NCBI GenBank assembly: GCA_039583875.1
Contig: CM077162.1
Coordinates: 166,551,220 to 166,615,219 of the forward strand
DNA length: 64,000 bases
Source: Platanthera guangdongensis
Lineage: Eukaryota; Streptophyta; Magnoliopsida; Asparagales; Orchidaceae
Reading direction: 5' to 3'
Made by a program: the position numbers and the translations under genes
Shown: positions 35,446 through 44,420 of the stretch, in pieces
Layout: each line of letters begins with the position of its first letter
Position numbering within the stretch: position 1 is the first letter of the stretch
The notes under the pieces: model-generated
Database searches by the model: none
What the model was told of the DNA's origin: nothing
Seen by the model: the letters and a program-made list of their open reading frames with translations, nothing else

Positions 35446-35457
35446 TGGTATCAAAGC
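35446..35457 (+). promoter_or_regulatory. Primer-binding site of V
   Basis: TGGTATCAAAGC, two bases after the LTR; one mismatch to the canonical Met-tRNA site. Confidence 0.87.
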
Positions 35458-35584
35458 GAGGTTCCTCAACAAGGACTAACAGTCTGAGGAGATCCTGATT
35501 GGCAGATTCAATCTAAGTCAAATTACAGATTCAAGAAAATCAAGAACCATAGGTTCCTCAGAAAATCACAAGGAATTGGGATCC

Positions 35585-37591
35585 ATGAAGCTACCTATAT
35601 GTAGGAAAGAGATATTTGGGATCTGGAAGGAAAGGGTAAGGCTGTTTATGAAAGCCTCAGACCCTAGGATTTACATCACAGTCAAAGAGGGGCCATATGT
35701 GCCCATGAAGATATCAGTTCTAGATGCAAATCAGAGAACTCCAAAGGATTTCTCTGAAATGACAAAGGATGAGATTGTCCTAGCCACCATGGACAAAAGG
35801 GCTCAAAACATTATAGTGAGTGCCATAGATGATGCAACTTTTCAGAATCTAATACACTGTAAGACAGCCAAAGAGACGTGGGATACTCTTATTGTGTATA
35901 TGGAGGGTTCTGAAGAAGTAAGGCAAGATAGAAAATCCTTGCTAAATCAAGAGTATGAAAGTTTTAGACAAGGAAAGGGTGATAGCATAACTGAGTGCTA
36001 TAAGAAGTTCTATAGGATAGTGAATGAACTCATGTCTTATGGAAGGGAGTTCAGTAATTATGAACTAAATGACAAGTTTCTAAGGTTCCTAACTAAAGAT
36101 TGGGACACCAAGATCTGTGACATTAGAAAAATGGCTAAGTTGGGAGAAATTCCTCCACCTACACTGCTTGGCAAATTATTGTCATATGAAATGCAGTTGA
36201 CAGTGAGGAAAGAGGAGGAGAAATCAACAAAAACTGAACATAAGGAAAGAACAGTATCTTTCAAGATAGAAGCCCCCAGGAGGTACAGATGTAAGTCACC
36301 TACTCCACCTCCAAAGGTTGCTGAATCTGAGTCAGATGAGTCAGCTAGTACAAAGTCTGAAAGCAGTGAAAGTGATGAAGACTTTGCTGCCTTCACTAGA
36401 CATTTTCAGAAGTTCTTGAAGAAGAAACAGTGGAGGACAAGGCCTTCTACATCACAGGGAAAGGAAGATTCTTATCAGCAAAAGAGGTCTTCAAAGAAAG
36501 ATAAGAAAAAGTCAAAGTCTAGCAAAGCTACACTATCAAAAATTGTGTGCTATTGCTGTAATAGACAAGGTCATGTGATAGCAGATTGTCCAGAGAAGAG
36601 AAAGGAGTCTAGTGACAAGAAGAAGACTCATTTCAAAGGCAAGAAAGAAAAGTCATTTGTTGCCAAAAAGGAGAAGACCCTGTCAGATATCTCTTCTTCA
36701 GAAACTGAGTCAGATGCTGAGGCATACATAGGGCTGTTTGCTGAAGAAGATGAAGAAGAGTTCATGCAGATTATGGAGTCTATATATGAACAAGAAGACT
36801 GTCTGTGCCAAGGACTGATGGCATTGACTGAAAATGACAAAATCCTGGAGCAGCCAGGACCCAGTAAGGTACAAAGTTCAACTTTAAGTTCAGTTTCTTG
36901 TGCCAGTACAGAATCAGATTCACCATCATATAGTGATGAGAGTGTATCTGAGTCTGAGGAAGATATTCATCAGCTGATAGATGAATATAAAGTGCTGTTG
37001 CAAGCTTATAAGAAGAGCAAGTCCCTAGCCAAAAGTCAGGCAAAGGAAATTGCTGATCTCAAAGCTGCTGCAACAGATTCTGAGAAGTCATTTGATCAAA
37101 AGCTGAATGAGATAGCCAGATTGAAGCACATAACTGTGATTCAAATGGGAACTATATCATTTAAGAATGATCAAATCAAGAGTCTGGAGAATAATCTTCA
37201 GAAGGAGAAGGACTTAGTTGCTAAGTTTTCTAAACCTAAGTCAGTCTTACCCATAATTGATGAATTTGTTCATCCCAAAGGCAAGGCTGGACTGGGTTTC
37301 ATTAAACCTGCAAGGACTGTTCAGTACAAGTCCAAGTCCAAGGGCAAAGCCCCAACACTCAACAAGTCAGCTGTAGATAAGACAGCAAAGACAGTACCTA
37401 AGCAAAGGTACAACAAGTTTGAGTGTTGGTGCTGTTGCAAAGTTGGCCACTTTGCAATGGACTGTTGGCACAATGCTAGTGCCAAAGTTAGTAACAAACT
37501 GCCTATTGGAAAACTAGTAGGTAGCTTTGTCAGGATGCAAACTAACAAGTACCAAGGACCCAAAAATTCTTTGGGTTCTAAGGTTCATTAA
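35585..37591 (+). CDS. gag: V gag polyprotein, intact
   Basis: 668 codons from ATG 35585 (MKLPICRKEIFGIWKERVRL), the first ATG after the PBS that opens the frame. An upstream TTG adds three residues but is unlikely. Domains: capsid-like N-terminal domain (residues about 1-230, with LLNQEYESFRQGKGDSITEC and LNDKFLRFLTKDWDTKICD), acidic Ser-rich linker, first CCHC knuckle (CYCCNRQGHVIADC, from residue 322), Lys-rich and acidic stretches, a coiled coil (about 470-560), and a second CCHC-like knuckle (CWCCCKVGHFAMDC, from residue 614). It forms the virus-like particle and binds element RNA. The length and paired knuckles are typical of Sireviruses. Undamaged, so it could still be made and act on related elements. 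Confidence 0.92.
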   Translation: MKLPICRKEIFGIWKERVRLFMKASDPRIYITVKEGPYVPMKISVLDANQRTPKDFSEMTKDEIVLATMDKRAQNIIVSAIDDATFQNLIHCKTAKETWDTLIVYMEGSEEVRQDRKSLLNQEYESFRQGKGDSITECYKKFYRIVNELMSYGREFSNYELNDKFLRFLTKDWDTKICDIRKMAKLGEIPPPTLLGKLLSYEMQLTVRKEEEKSTKTEHKERTVSFKIEAPRRYRCKSPTPPPKVAESESDESASTKSESSESDEDFAAFTRHFQKFLKKKQWRTRPSTSQGKEDSYQQKRSSKKDKKKSKSSKATLSKIVCYCCNRQGHVIADCPEKRKESSDKKKTHFKGKKEKSFVAKKEKTLSDISSSETESDAEAYIGLFAEEDEEEFMQIMESIYEQEDCLCQGLMALTENDKILEQPGPSKVQSSTLSSVSCASTESDSPSYSDESVSESEEDIHQLIDEYKVLLQAYKKSKSLAKSQAKEIADLKAAATDSEKSFDQKLNEIARLKHITVIQMGTISFKNDQIKSLENNLQKEKDLVAKFSKPKSVLPIIDEFVHPKGKAGLGFIKPARTVQYKSKSKGKAPTLNKSAVDKTAKTVPKQRYNKFECWCCCKVGHFAMDCWHNASAKVSNKLPIGKLVGSFVRMQTNKYQGPKNSLGSKVH

Positions 37592-37593
37592 TC

Positions 37594-37601
37594 TGTTTTG
37601 C
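37594..37601 (+). promoter_or_regulatory. Candidate splice acceptor at the V gag-pol junction
   Basis: CTGTTTTGCAG lies between the gag TAA (37589) and the reopened pol frame (37607). The homologous position reads TTTTGTTTTGCAG in W and GTGATTGCAG in S and T. The pol frame relative to gag is not the same in all four, but the pyrimidine-CAG is. Confidence 0.4.
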
Positions 37602-37606
37602 AGTAG

Positions 37607-38599
37607 AGTCCAAGTGGCCATGCCCCAATATGGTACTTGGACAGTGGATGTTCCAGACATATGACTGGAACTAGGGGACTACTAAGGGACTACATTCCAA
37701 TTAAAGATGGTCCAAAAGTTACCTTTGGTGGTTCTGAAAAAGGAACCATCAAAGGATTTGGTAACATTTCTAGTAACTTGGTTACCATTACTCAAGTGGC
37801 TTATGTTAAAGGGTTGAAACACAACCTAATAAGTATAAGTCAATTAAGTGATGTAGGGTATGACATCTCATTTGTTAAGAATGGTTGTCATATCAAGAGG
37901 TCAAATGATCAAGAGATCATTTTGACTGGCTATAGAAAGAGGAATGTCTACTGCCTAGACATTATGTGTGAGACCAATGGTTCTCAAGTGTGTCTTGTAG
38001 CTGATGAGACAGTCTCTCATTGTGTCAAATGGCACAAGATGCTAGCTCATCTTAACTACAAGACAATTGGCAAACTCTTTAGCAAAGAGTTAGTGAGGAA
38101 TGATCCTCAAGTTAAGTGTGTTAAAGATGGTATTTGCTCAGCTTGTCAAAAGGGCAAGCAGACTAGATCCACCTTTAGAAGCATAGAAAACAAAGATGCT
38201 GTGAGGTGTTTATACGTCTTGCATATGGATCTCTTTGCTCCAATGCCAATTCACAGCCTAGGTAGGAAGGTCTATACCTTTGTAGTTGTAGATGAGTACT
38301 CAAGGTTTTCCTGAGTGTTCTTCTTAAGACAGAAATCTGAAACACCTAGTGTCTTCCATAGCTTTGTCAAGCAAATTCAGAATGAACTAAACAGTACAGT
38401 GGTCAAGATTAGAAGTGACCATGGTACTGAATTTCAGTCTGATAGCATGACAAGACTATGTGAAGACTTTGGGATATTTCAAGAGTTTTCTTCACCTAGA
38501 ACACCTCAGCAAAATGGCATTGCTGAGAGGAAGAATAGAACCTTGATTGAGGCAGGTAGAACCCTATTAAGTGACACATCACTGCCAGAGTATTTCTAG
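37607..38599 (+). pseudogene. pol: V pol, protease and integrase core
   Basis: The frame opens SPSGHAPIWYLDSGCSRHMT after TAG 37604-37606, giving the protease Asp. Then VAYVKGLKHNLISISQLSD, the pre-integrase zinc region (WHKMLAHLNYKTIGKLF ... CSACQKGKQT) and the integrase core (HMDLFAPM, IRSDHGTEFQSD, SSPRTPQQNGIAERKNRTL). TGA at 38312-38314 replaces a Trp in the SRFSWVFF-type segment, and TAG 38597-38599 a Trp before AEVVNTAC. Both are consistent with G-to-A change. Integrase acidic positions are otherwise present. Confidence 0.9.
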
Positions 38600-39816
38600 G
38601 CTGAAGTAGTTAATACTGCATGCCATGTTATAAATAGGGCTACCATCACTAAAGGCCTCAACAAGACCCCCTATGAGATTGTGAAAGGCAGGAAATCAAA
38701 TCTATCCTACTTCAGGATCTTTGGTTGCAAATGCTTCATACTTAACAATGGTAAGTCTTACTTGACTAAGTTTGCTGCCAAGTCCCAAGAGGGAATTTTT
38801 GTTGGGTACAACAACAACAGTAAGGCTTATAGAGTCTACAACTTGTCTACACAAGTTGTAGAAGAATCAGTACATGTAGTTTTTGATGAGACTAAACTTA
38901 TTAACAATGAGTTGTCTAGTAGTGTATGCAGCCCCACAGGTTTAACAAAGAAGATGGACAAGCTTACTATAGAAGAAGAATCTACTGCAAGACAGCAAGT
39001 AGAAGACAGTGGCTGTTGTCTAGGGGGAGAACTACATGTACCAATTGCTGATGAAGTTCAAGAAGTACAGCATAATGGAGATGTTGAAGAGGTTCAACAG
39101 AAGTCAGGATACCTCCAGCCAATAGGCATCTTAGAGATCATCCAGTAGAGCAGATTATTGGTGATCCAAGACAAGGGGTATAAACAAGGAGCAGAAATCA
39201 GAATGCAGCAATCTACTCCAGTTCTCTATCTCAAGTTGAACCAAAGAAGTTTGAAGAAGCCATACTAGATCCACAATGGAGTGAAGCAATGCAAGAAGAG
39301 CTGAATCAGTTCAAGAGGTGCAAGGTCTGGGAACTTGTTCCTAAACCTAAAGACCACAATATAATAGGAACCAAGTGGATCTACAGGAATAAGATGGATG
39401 AACAATGGGTCATCATTAAGAATAAAGCAAGAATGCTTGCTAAAGGATATAGGAAAGAAGAAGGTATCGACTTTGATCAAACCTTTGCTCCAGTAGCCAG
39501 ACTGGAAGCCATAAGGATGTTTCTTGCCTATGCAACCTATCAAGGATTCAAAGTTTACCAAATGGATGTCAAGTCAACATTTCTGAATGGTAATCTTAAA
39601 GAGGAAGTCTATGTGGAACAACCATCAGGTTTTGTTGATTCAACTTTACCTAATCATGTCTATAGACTTAGGAAAGCTTTATATGTGTTAAAGCAAGCCC
39701 CTAGGGCTTGGTATGAAACCCTATCTAGTTTCCTCATTGAGAACAAGTTCTCAAGGGGGAAAATAGATAAGACTCTATTCCTTAGGGAATCTAGAGGCAA
39801 AGTTATACTAGTCTAA
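38600..39816 (+). pseudogene. pol: V pol, integrase C-terminus and RT (first part)
   Basis: SNLSYFRIFGCKCFILNNGK and VVEESVHVVFDETKL are the integrase C-terminal region, in the same frame as upstream. Around 39120 the frame shifts: [18 protein letters not shown] is read in another frame, with TAA at 39181-39183. RT then runs from [11 protein letters not shown] (about 39230) through [20 protein letters not shown] to KVILV, where TAA 39814-39816 interrupts just before the catalytic IYVDDIIF. Confidence 0.88.
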
Positions 39817-40764
39817 ATATATGTAGATGACATTATATTTGGGTCTACTGAAAGCAGCCTTTGCAAAAAGTTTGCAAAACTTATGCAAGGTCAATTTGAG
39901 ATGAGTAGTATGGGAGAGCTGAAGTTTTTCTTGGGACTCCAAATTAAACAGACTGAGAGTGGTTTATCCATATGTCAGTCTAAGTTCACCCTAGAACTCA
40001 TAAGGAAGTATGGTATGGATTCATCCAGCACCATGAAGACTCCTATGGGGTCAAGTATGACTCTTGACAAGGATGATGCAGGGAAACCTGTAGATGAAAC
40101 CTTGTATAGAGGGATAGTTGGCTCCCTATTATACTTGACTGCTAGTAGACCAAATATCATGTATGCTACATGTGTCTGTGCAAGGTATCAAGCCTACCCT
40201 AAAGAGTCTCATTTGACAGCAGTCAAAAGAATATTGAGATATCTAAAGGGCACTCCCTATCTAGGCCTCTGGTACCCTAGGAATGGGGATTTTGAACTAA
40301 CATGTTATTCAGATGCAGACTTTGCAGGATGCAAAGAAGATAGAAAAAGCACTTCTGGAACCGGTCAATTCCTAGGTGGGAGACTAATTTCATGGAGTAG
40401 CAAAAAGCAAACAAGTGTGGCTATCTCCACTGCAGAGTCAGAGTATGTGGCTGCAAGAAGTTGCTGTGCTCAACTTCTGTGGATACAACATCAGCTTGAG
40501 GACTATGGATTTCAGGTAAGTAGAACTCCACTCTTTTGTGATTCTACTAGTGCTATTTCAATAGCCAATAATCCTGTTTCTCATAGTAGAACAAAACATA
40601 TTGAAATTAAATATCATTTTCTTAGGGAGCATGTAGAAAGAGAAGATATTTTACTTGAATATGTTAAAACTGATAATCAATTAGCTGATATGTATACTAA
40701 GCCCGTAGAAGAGGCTAAGTTCAATAGATTTAAAATTGAACTAGGAATGATAAACTTAGAGTAA
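39817..40764 (+). pseudogene. pol: V pol, RT catalytic end and RNase H
   Basis: Open from [14 protein letters not shown] (catalytic YVDD) to GMINLE, TAA 40762-40764. RT C-terminal blocks MQGQFEMSSMGELKFFLGLQ and SLLYLTASRPNIMYATC are followed by RNase H (CYSDADFAGCKEDRKSTSGT, STAESEYVAARSCCAQLLW, CDSTSAISIANNPVSHS, KHIEIKYHFLREHV). This 300-codon segment is intact, but the preceding stop would prevent full-length RT unless the stop is read through. Confidence 0.9.
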
Positions 40765-40796
40765 GTTTACAGAATTGAAAATGGCTAAGTAAAAAT

Positions 40797-41242
40797 GTGT
40801 CGACACATGGAGATTTCTGTGTCGACACAGCATAGTGGTGTCGACACTTCAGGAAAAAGGTGTCGACACATCTAGGAAGTTGGTGTCGACACTTCAGAAT
40901 ATAAGTGTCGACACATGTCAAGTAGGTGTCGACACATCCAATGTGGTGTCGACACTTAAGTTTTACTCAGAATTTTCTAAGTAAAGTCTCGACTATTAGT
41001 CGAGTTGAGTGGTGTCGACACATAAACAAGTGTCGACACATAAAATCTGTTGACTAAACTTGTGTTGACACATATGTGTCGAGACATTATAAGTCAGTGT
41101 CGACACTTAATGCCAGTGTCGACACATTTTAAGTTAGCTGTCCCGCCTGTTCATCTTCAAAATTAGAAAGGTATAAATAAGGTTTTGTCTTTGTTTGTCG
41201 ACACGCTTTCAAAGTTTCGAGACCAAACTTCTGTGTCGACAC
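40797..41242. promoter_or_regulatory. Second V palindrome array, between pol and aORF
   Basis: About 13 exact copies of TGTCGACAC plus variants (GTGTTGACAC, GTGTCGAGAC) in 446 bp, starting 33 bp after the pol stop. Same motif as the V LTR array, but spacers do not match the LTR, so it is not a duplicated LTR segment. Two copies lie between the TATA box and the aORF start. Confidence 0.92.
41172..41180 (+). promoter_or_regulatory. Putative internal promoter TATA box for V aORF
   Basis: TATAAATAA, 105 bp before the aORF ATG and within the downstream part of the palindrome array; the LTR uses TATAAATAG. This parallels the order array-TATA-leader in the LTR. Confidence 0.6.
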
Positions 41243-41276
41243 CTCTCTTCTCTCAAGACAAATTCTACAAACCCTA

Positions 41277-43880
41277 ATGGCGCCTAAGTTAGAGGAGAAC
41301 GTCAATGAAGGATACGAGCTGGTGCGCGGCGCTTTTGAGGACGCTGATCAAGAAATCAAGCACGTGCTAACCCTAGTTGCTGATTCAGGATTGGAATATC
41401 TTGTTTCAGAACCTACTAAGGTATGGAAGAAAGAGGTACTCGAATTCCTCAATGGAGCCAATGTGGACGAATCTGGATACAAAATCAAATCCAGAGTTCA
41501 TGGAGCAAAGGTTAAGGTATCCCCTAAGAGCTTGAGGAAGATTCTTCAGCTACCAAGAACTCAAGAAGAAGATGAGGTTACAGCTTCAAAGACCAGGGAA
41601 GCTCTAACCTGGTGTGGACTTGATTCTAAAATGAAGATTGGTTCAGTTTTCAACAGTAAGGGCATGAACAGCCAAGGCAAATTCATGTCTGAGATAGTTG
41701 GCAAGGTAATTTTAAGCAAGCCAGGAGGGCATGACAGAGTGTCTGCCTCTATGTTCAATATTATGACCAGGATTATCTTCACTCTAAGAACTAATTGGTC
41801 TATTATAGTATTTGAGAAAATCAAGGAAAGCTTGAAGAAGCCCAACCTGGGCAGAATCTTAAGTCTATACCTAGCTGGTACCATACCAGAGGTTATGCAA
41901 CAAGCTGCTGGAAGTAAAATAAATCACATGAGAAAAATGGACATGAGGTTGTTCTCTAGATGGGACAGGGTGTTGACTAAGGAAATGCCAACCCCTGAGA
42001 AGATTGCTCCTGAAAAAGAAATTCCACCACAGAAGAAAAGGAAAACTGCTCTAGTGGCTCAAGTGTCCACTAGCAGTTCAGATAGTGAAGAACAGGTTGT
42101 CTTCACCCCAGATGAGAATGAAGAAGTGTCTGCTGTGAAGTCTCCTGCTCCTCAAGATATTTCTGAGATCCAGGGGGAGCTACCACAAGCAAGCCCCATC
42201 CACAAGGATCAAAGCCAGGGGGAGCTTCCAGTTGTAGCTAAACCCACTACACTGGAAAGTGAACAAGCAACCACCATTATCCTAGAGGTAATCAATGAAC
42301 TCAATACTTTAGATTTTCCTATGGAAGATACTGATTTATCTGATGTTCATCAGCAAACTCAGCTGGATACCCAAGTTCCAGATGTTGTCATGGAAGACAC
42401 ATCTGCTGCAGCTCAGTTTGTATCTGATCCAGTGGTTGAAGAGACCAGAATTTCTCCAGCTCCTTCACCACAAGAGTATACTATGGAAGATTTATTTTTA
42501 AATCTGGATCAAGTAGATTTTGACAAGGAGACTGCTGCTGCTGAAGGAGAAAATGCTCCAGTTGAGGGGGAGCAAGTTGTACTACTTGAAGAGCCTGTGA
42601 GGCAAGAAACTGAGAAGGCACAAGATGTGCAGACTGAGAAGTCCCCAAGCCCTAAGGAGAGGGTAGATATAGCCAACACATCTGCCTCTGAAGATGATGA
42701 GATTGCCACGGCTAAGAAGCAGAAACTTTATGTATTCAAAAGAAGGAGTCAAAGTTATAAGAAGGCTCTACAATCTATTGCACCACAACCTATAGTTCAG
42801 CAAACACCATCAGTTGATTATACTGCTTTAATGGTGGCCATGCAGCTCGAGTTGGATGAGCATAGAAAAGCAATAGAGAAGTATGTGGATGAAGGGCAGA
42901 AATCATTACAATTTGATCTGGCCCAGGACATAAAGTCAATAAGATTTGAGATGAATCTTAACAAGAAAGAGATGACAGACTGTTTCCACAAGGGTGGAAA
43001 TGCAGTGGTGTACTTAGCTACACACCAGAAAAAGATAAAAACACAAGTGGATGACATAGCATTGAAGCAAGGGTATGTTCTTGAAAATCAGATAAGAATG
43101 AATGACAACCTTACTGCATCTCACAATGCAATAGTCACAGAACTGAAGAAACTGGCTGTAGGGCAGACTCCAGCTATAGCCAAGGCAGATTTTGACAAAG
43201 TATTTCTAGAAGAAATCACTGCTCTTAAGACTGCCATCCAAGATTCACAAAAGCTAATCACTGACAAACTCCAAAGGTTAAAACCTTTCTTTAAGGATGG
43301 AGTCAATTACTTGGATAATCAGGTGAGATTTCAAAAGGATGATGTGAGAGATCATATAGAACAAGAAGTCATAAAGGGGGAGAGAGTGTTTGTCAAGGCA
43401 AGCTCTGATCATGCCAAATGGATATCTAATTCCATCAGAGCTACACTGGGTTATCCTCCTCTTTATGATGATGATAATGTGGCAGAATCTGGAATTCAAC
43501 CTGCATATCTAGGAGGAGAGCAACCTGAAGTGGCTCAAGTCATATACCCTCCTCCAGATTTTGACATGATTCATGCTGATGTACAGACCATGTACAGCCC
43601 ACCTGGGGGCAAGGACAATGTTATTATTGAAAAGGTTGTTCAGCCTATTTCTGAAGCCATGCAAGAGGCAATGCAGAAAGAAGAAGAGACAAGATTGTCT
43701 AAGAAGAGGTTTAGGGAACAAGCTGAACAAAGGCCAGACTTTGAGCAGTGGAGCCCTACCTCAAGGAACATTATATTGACTGCCCGGAAAGCTGCCAAAG
43801 ATAACATTCAAGACAGCAACAAGTGGTTCTCTGAAGCTGAATGGAGAAAACATGAATCTAGACAGGAGGCAATAGTTTAA
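41277..43880 (+). CDS. V aORF, intact 867-aa additional protein
   Basis: ATG 41277 (MAPKLEENVNEGYELVRGAF) to TAA 43878. N-terminal globular domain (about 1-225) with KEVLEFLNGANV, RVHGAKVKVSPKSLRKILQL and EIVGKVILSKPGG blocks. In layout this resembles the 'putative plant transposon protein' family found downstream of pol in some plant LTR elements (my recollection, not searched). A basic cluster PPQKKRKTA lies near residue 251, then a long acidic Pro/Ser/Glu linker (260-475), a second basic cluster AKKQKLYVFKRRSQ (about 479-492), a helix-rich part (500-740) and a C-terminal FEQWSPTSRNIILTARKAA motif (about 819). I see no signal peptide or transmembrane segment, which argues against an envelope-like role. 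The two basic clusters suggest nuclear entry. Function unknown. It is intact while pol is broken. Confidence 0.85.
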   Translation: MAPKLEENVNEGYELVRGAFEDADQEIKHVLTLVADSGLEYLVSEPTKVWKKEVLEFLNGANVDESGYKIKSRVHGAKVKVSPKSLRKILQLPRTQEEDEVTASKTREALTWCGLDSKMKIGSVFNSKGMNSQGKFMSEIVGKVILSKPGGHDRVSASMFNIMTRIIFTLRTNWSIIVFEKIKESLKKPNLGRILSLYLAGTIPEVMQQAAGSKINHMRKMDMRLFSRWDRVLTKEMPTPEKIAPEKEIPPQKKRKTALVAQVSTSSSDSEEQVVFTPDENEEVSAVKSPAPQDISEIQGELPQASPIHKDQSQGELPVVAKPTTLESEQATTIILEVINELNTLDFPMEDTDLSDVHQQTQLDTQVPDVVMEDTSAAAQFVSDPVVEETRISPAPSPQEYTMEDLFLNLDQVDFDKETAAAEGENAPVEGEQVVLLEEPVRQETEKAQDVQTEKSPSPKERVDIANTSASEDDEIATAKKQKLYVFKRRSQSYKKALQSIAPQPIVQQTPSVDYTALMVAMQLELDEHRKAIEKYVDEGQKSLQFDLAQDIKSIRFEMNLNKKEMTDCFHKGGNAVVYLATHQKKIKTQVDDIALKQGYVLENQIRMNDNLTASHNAIVTELKKLAVGQTPAIAKADFDKVFLEEITALKTAIQDSQKLITDKLQRLKPFFKDGVNYLDNQVRFQKDDVRDHIEQEVIKGERVFVKASSDHAKWISNSIRATLGYPPLYDDDNVAESGIQPAYLGGEQPEVAQVIYPPPDFDMIHADVQTMYSPPGGKDNVIIEKVVQPISEAMQEAMQKEEETRLSKKRFREQAEQRPDFEQWSPTSRNIILTARKAAKDNIQDSNKWFSEAEWRKHESRQEAIV

Positions 43881-44111
43881 TACAGAAGGAAGGCCAAGAT
43901 GGGAAAGCTACCTCCTAATTCCCATGAGCCTAGCAAGTACTTTCCAAAGCCATTTCATTATTTTGAAAGGCAGAAGATTAAAGCAGAAGAGCTTAAGAAG
44001 AAAGACTTGAAAGGCAAGAAGCATGCTGATGCTGAAGTTGCTGATGCTCCTGTTCAAGCAAAAGTTCAAGCTGGAAAAGGCATAGTGATTAAGGAGCCAG
44101 AACTAAAATAG
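43881..44111 (+). CDS. V aORF in-frame extension after one stop
   Basis: Same frame as aORF after its TAA: KMGKLPPNSHEPSKYFPKPF ... IVIKEPELK, TAG 44109-44111. The S copy has a matching end (RPPKYYPKPYNYQRRQQEKQ), so the ancestral protein probably included this tail and the stop at 43878 is either a mutation or a leaky stop. Pro/Lys-rich, about 77 residues. Confidence 0.6.
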   Translation, partial: YRRKAKMGKLPPNSHEPSKYFPKPFHYFERQKIKAEELKKKDLKGKKHADAEVADAPVQAKVQAGKGIVIKEPELK

Positions 44112-44410
44112 AATTAGAATTTTCTTGAAGTTTACTTTGTAATCCTTTTGATGTAAAACATTTTGTGAACTTCTGGAAATGAATATGGCAGATATTAGAA
44201 CAATGTGTTATATGTTAAAACTATTTCATATTTGTTCTGTGATGATGTCTATGTCTATTTCATATTTATTCTGTGATGATGTATTTGTATACATGTGTAA
44301 TTGATACATGTTTATGTTTACCCTGCTATATATAATCCTGCTTTACATCATTTTATAATTTTATTATTAATGGTGTATATCATTGACTAAGGGTTATGAC
44401 TTCTCCAAAT
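44112..44410. other. Spacer between V aORF and PPT
   Basis: AT-rich, no coding signal; contains direct repeats of TCATATTT(A/G)TTCTGTGATGATG (44226-44282). Confidence 0.6.
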
Positions 44411-44420
44411 AGGGGGAGAT
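44411..44420 (+). promoter_or_regulatory. Polypurine tract of V
   Basis: AGGGGGAGAT directly before the 3' LTR. Several GGGGGAG tracts lie further upstream within aORF. Confidence 0.88.

Noticed and set aside
35576..35584. TTG-initiated starts upstream of the V, W and T gag ATG codons
   Set aside because: An ATG follows within 3-15 codons at the conserved N-terminus; TTG initiation is not expected in plants.
41277..43880. Envelope-like gene label for aORF
   Set aside because: An env-like label is often used for Sirevirus third ORFs, but I see no signal peptide, transmembrane segment or cleavage motif; the neutral name aORF is used.
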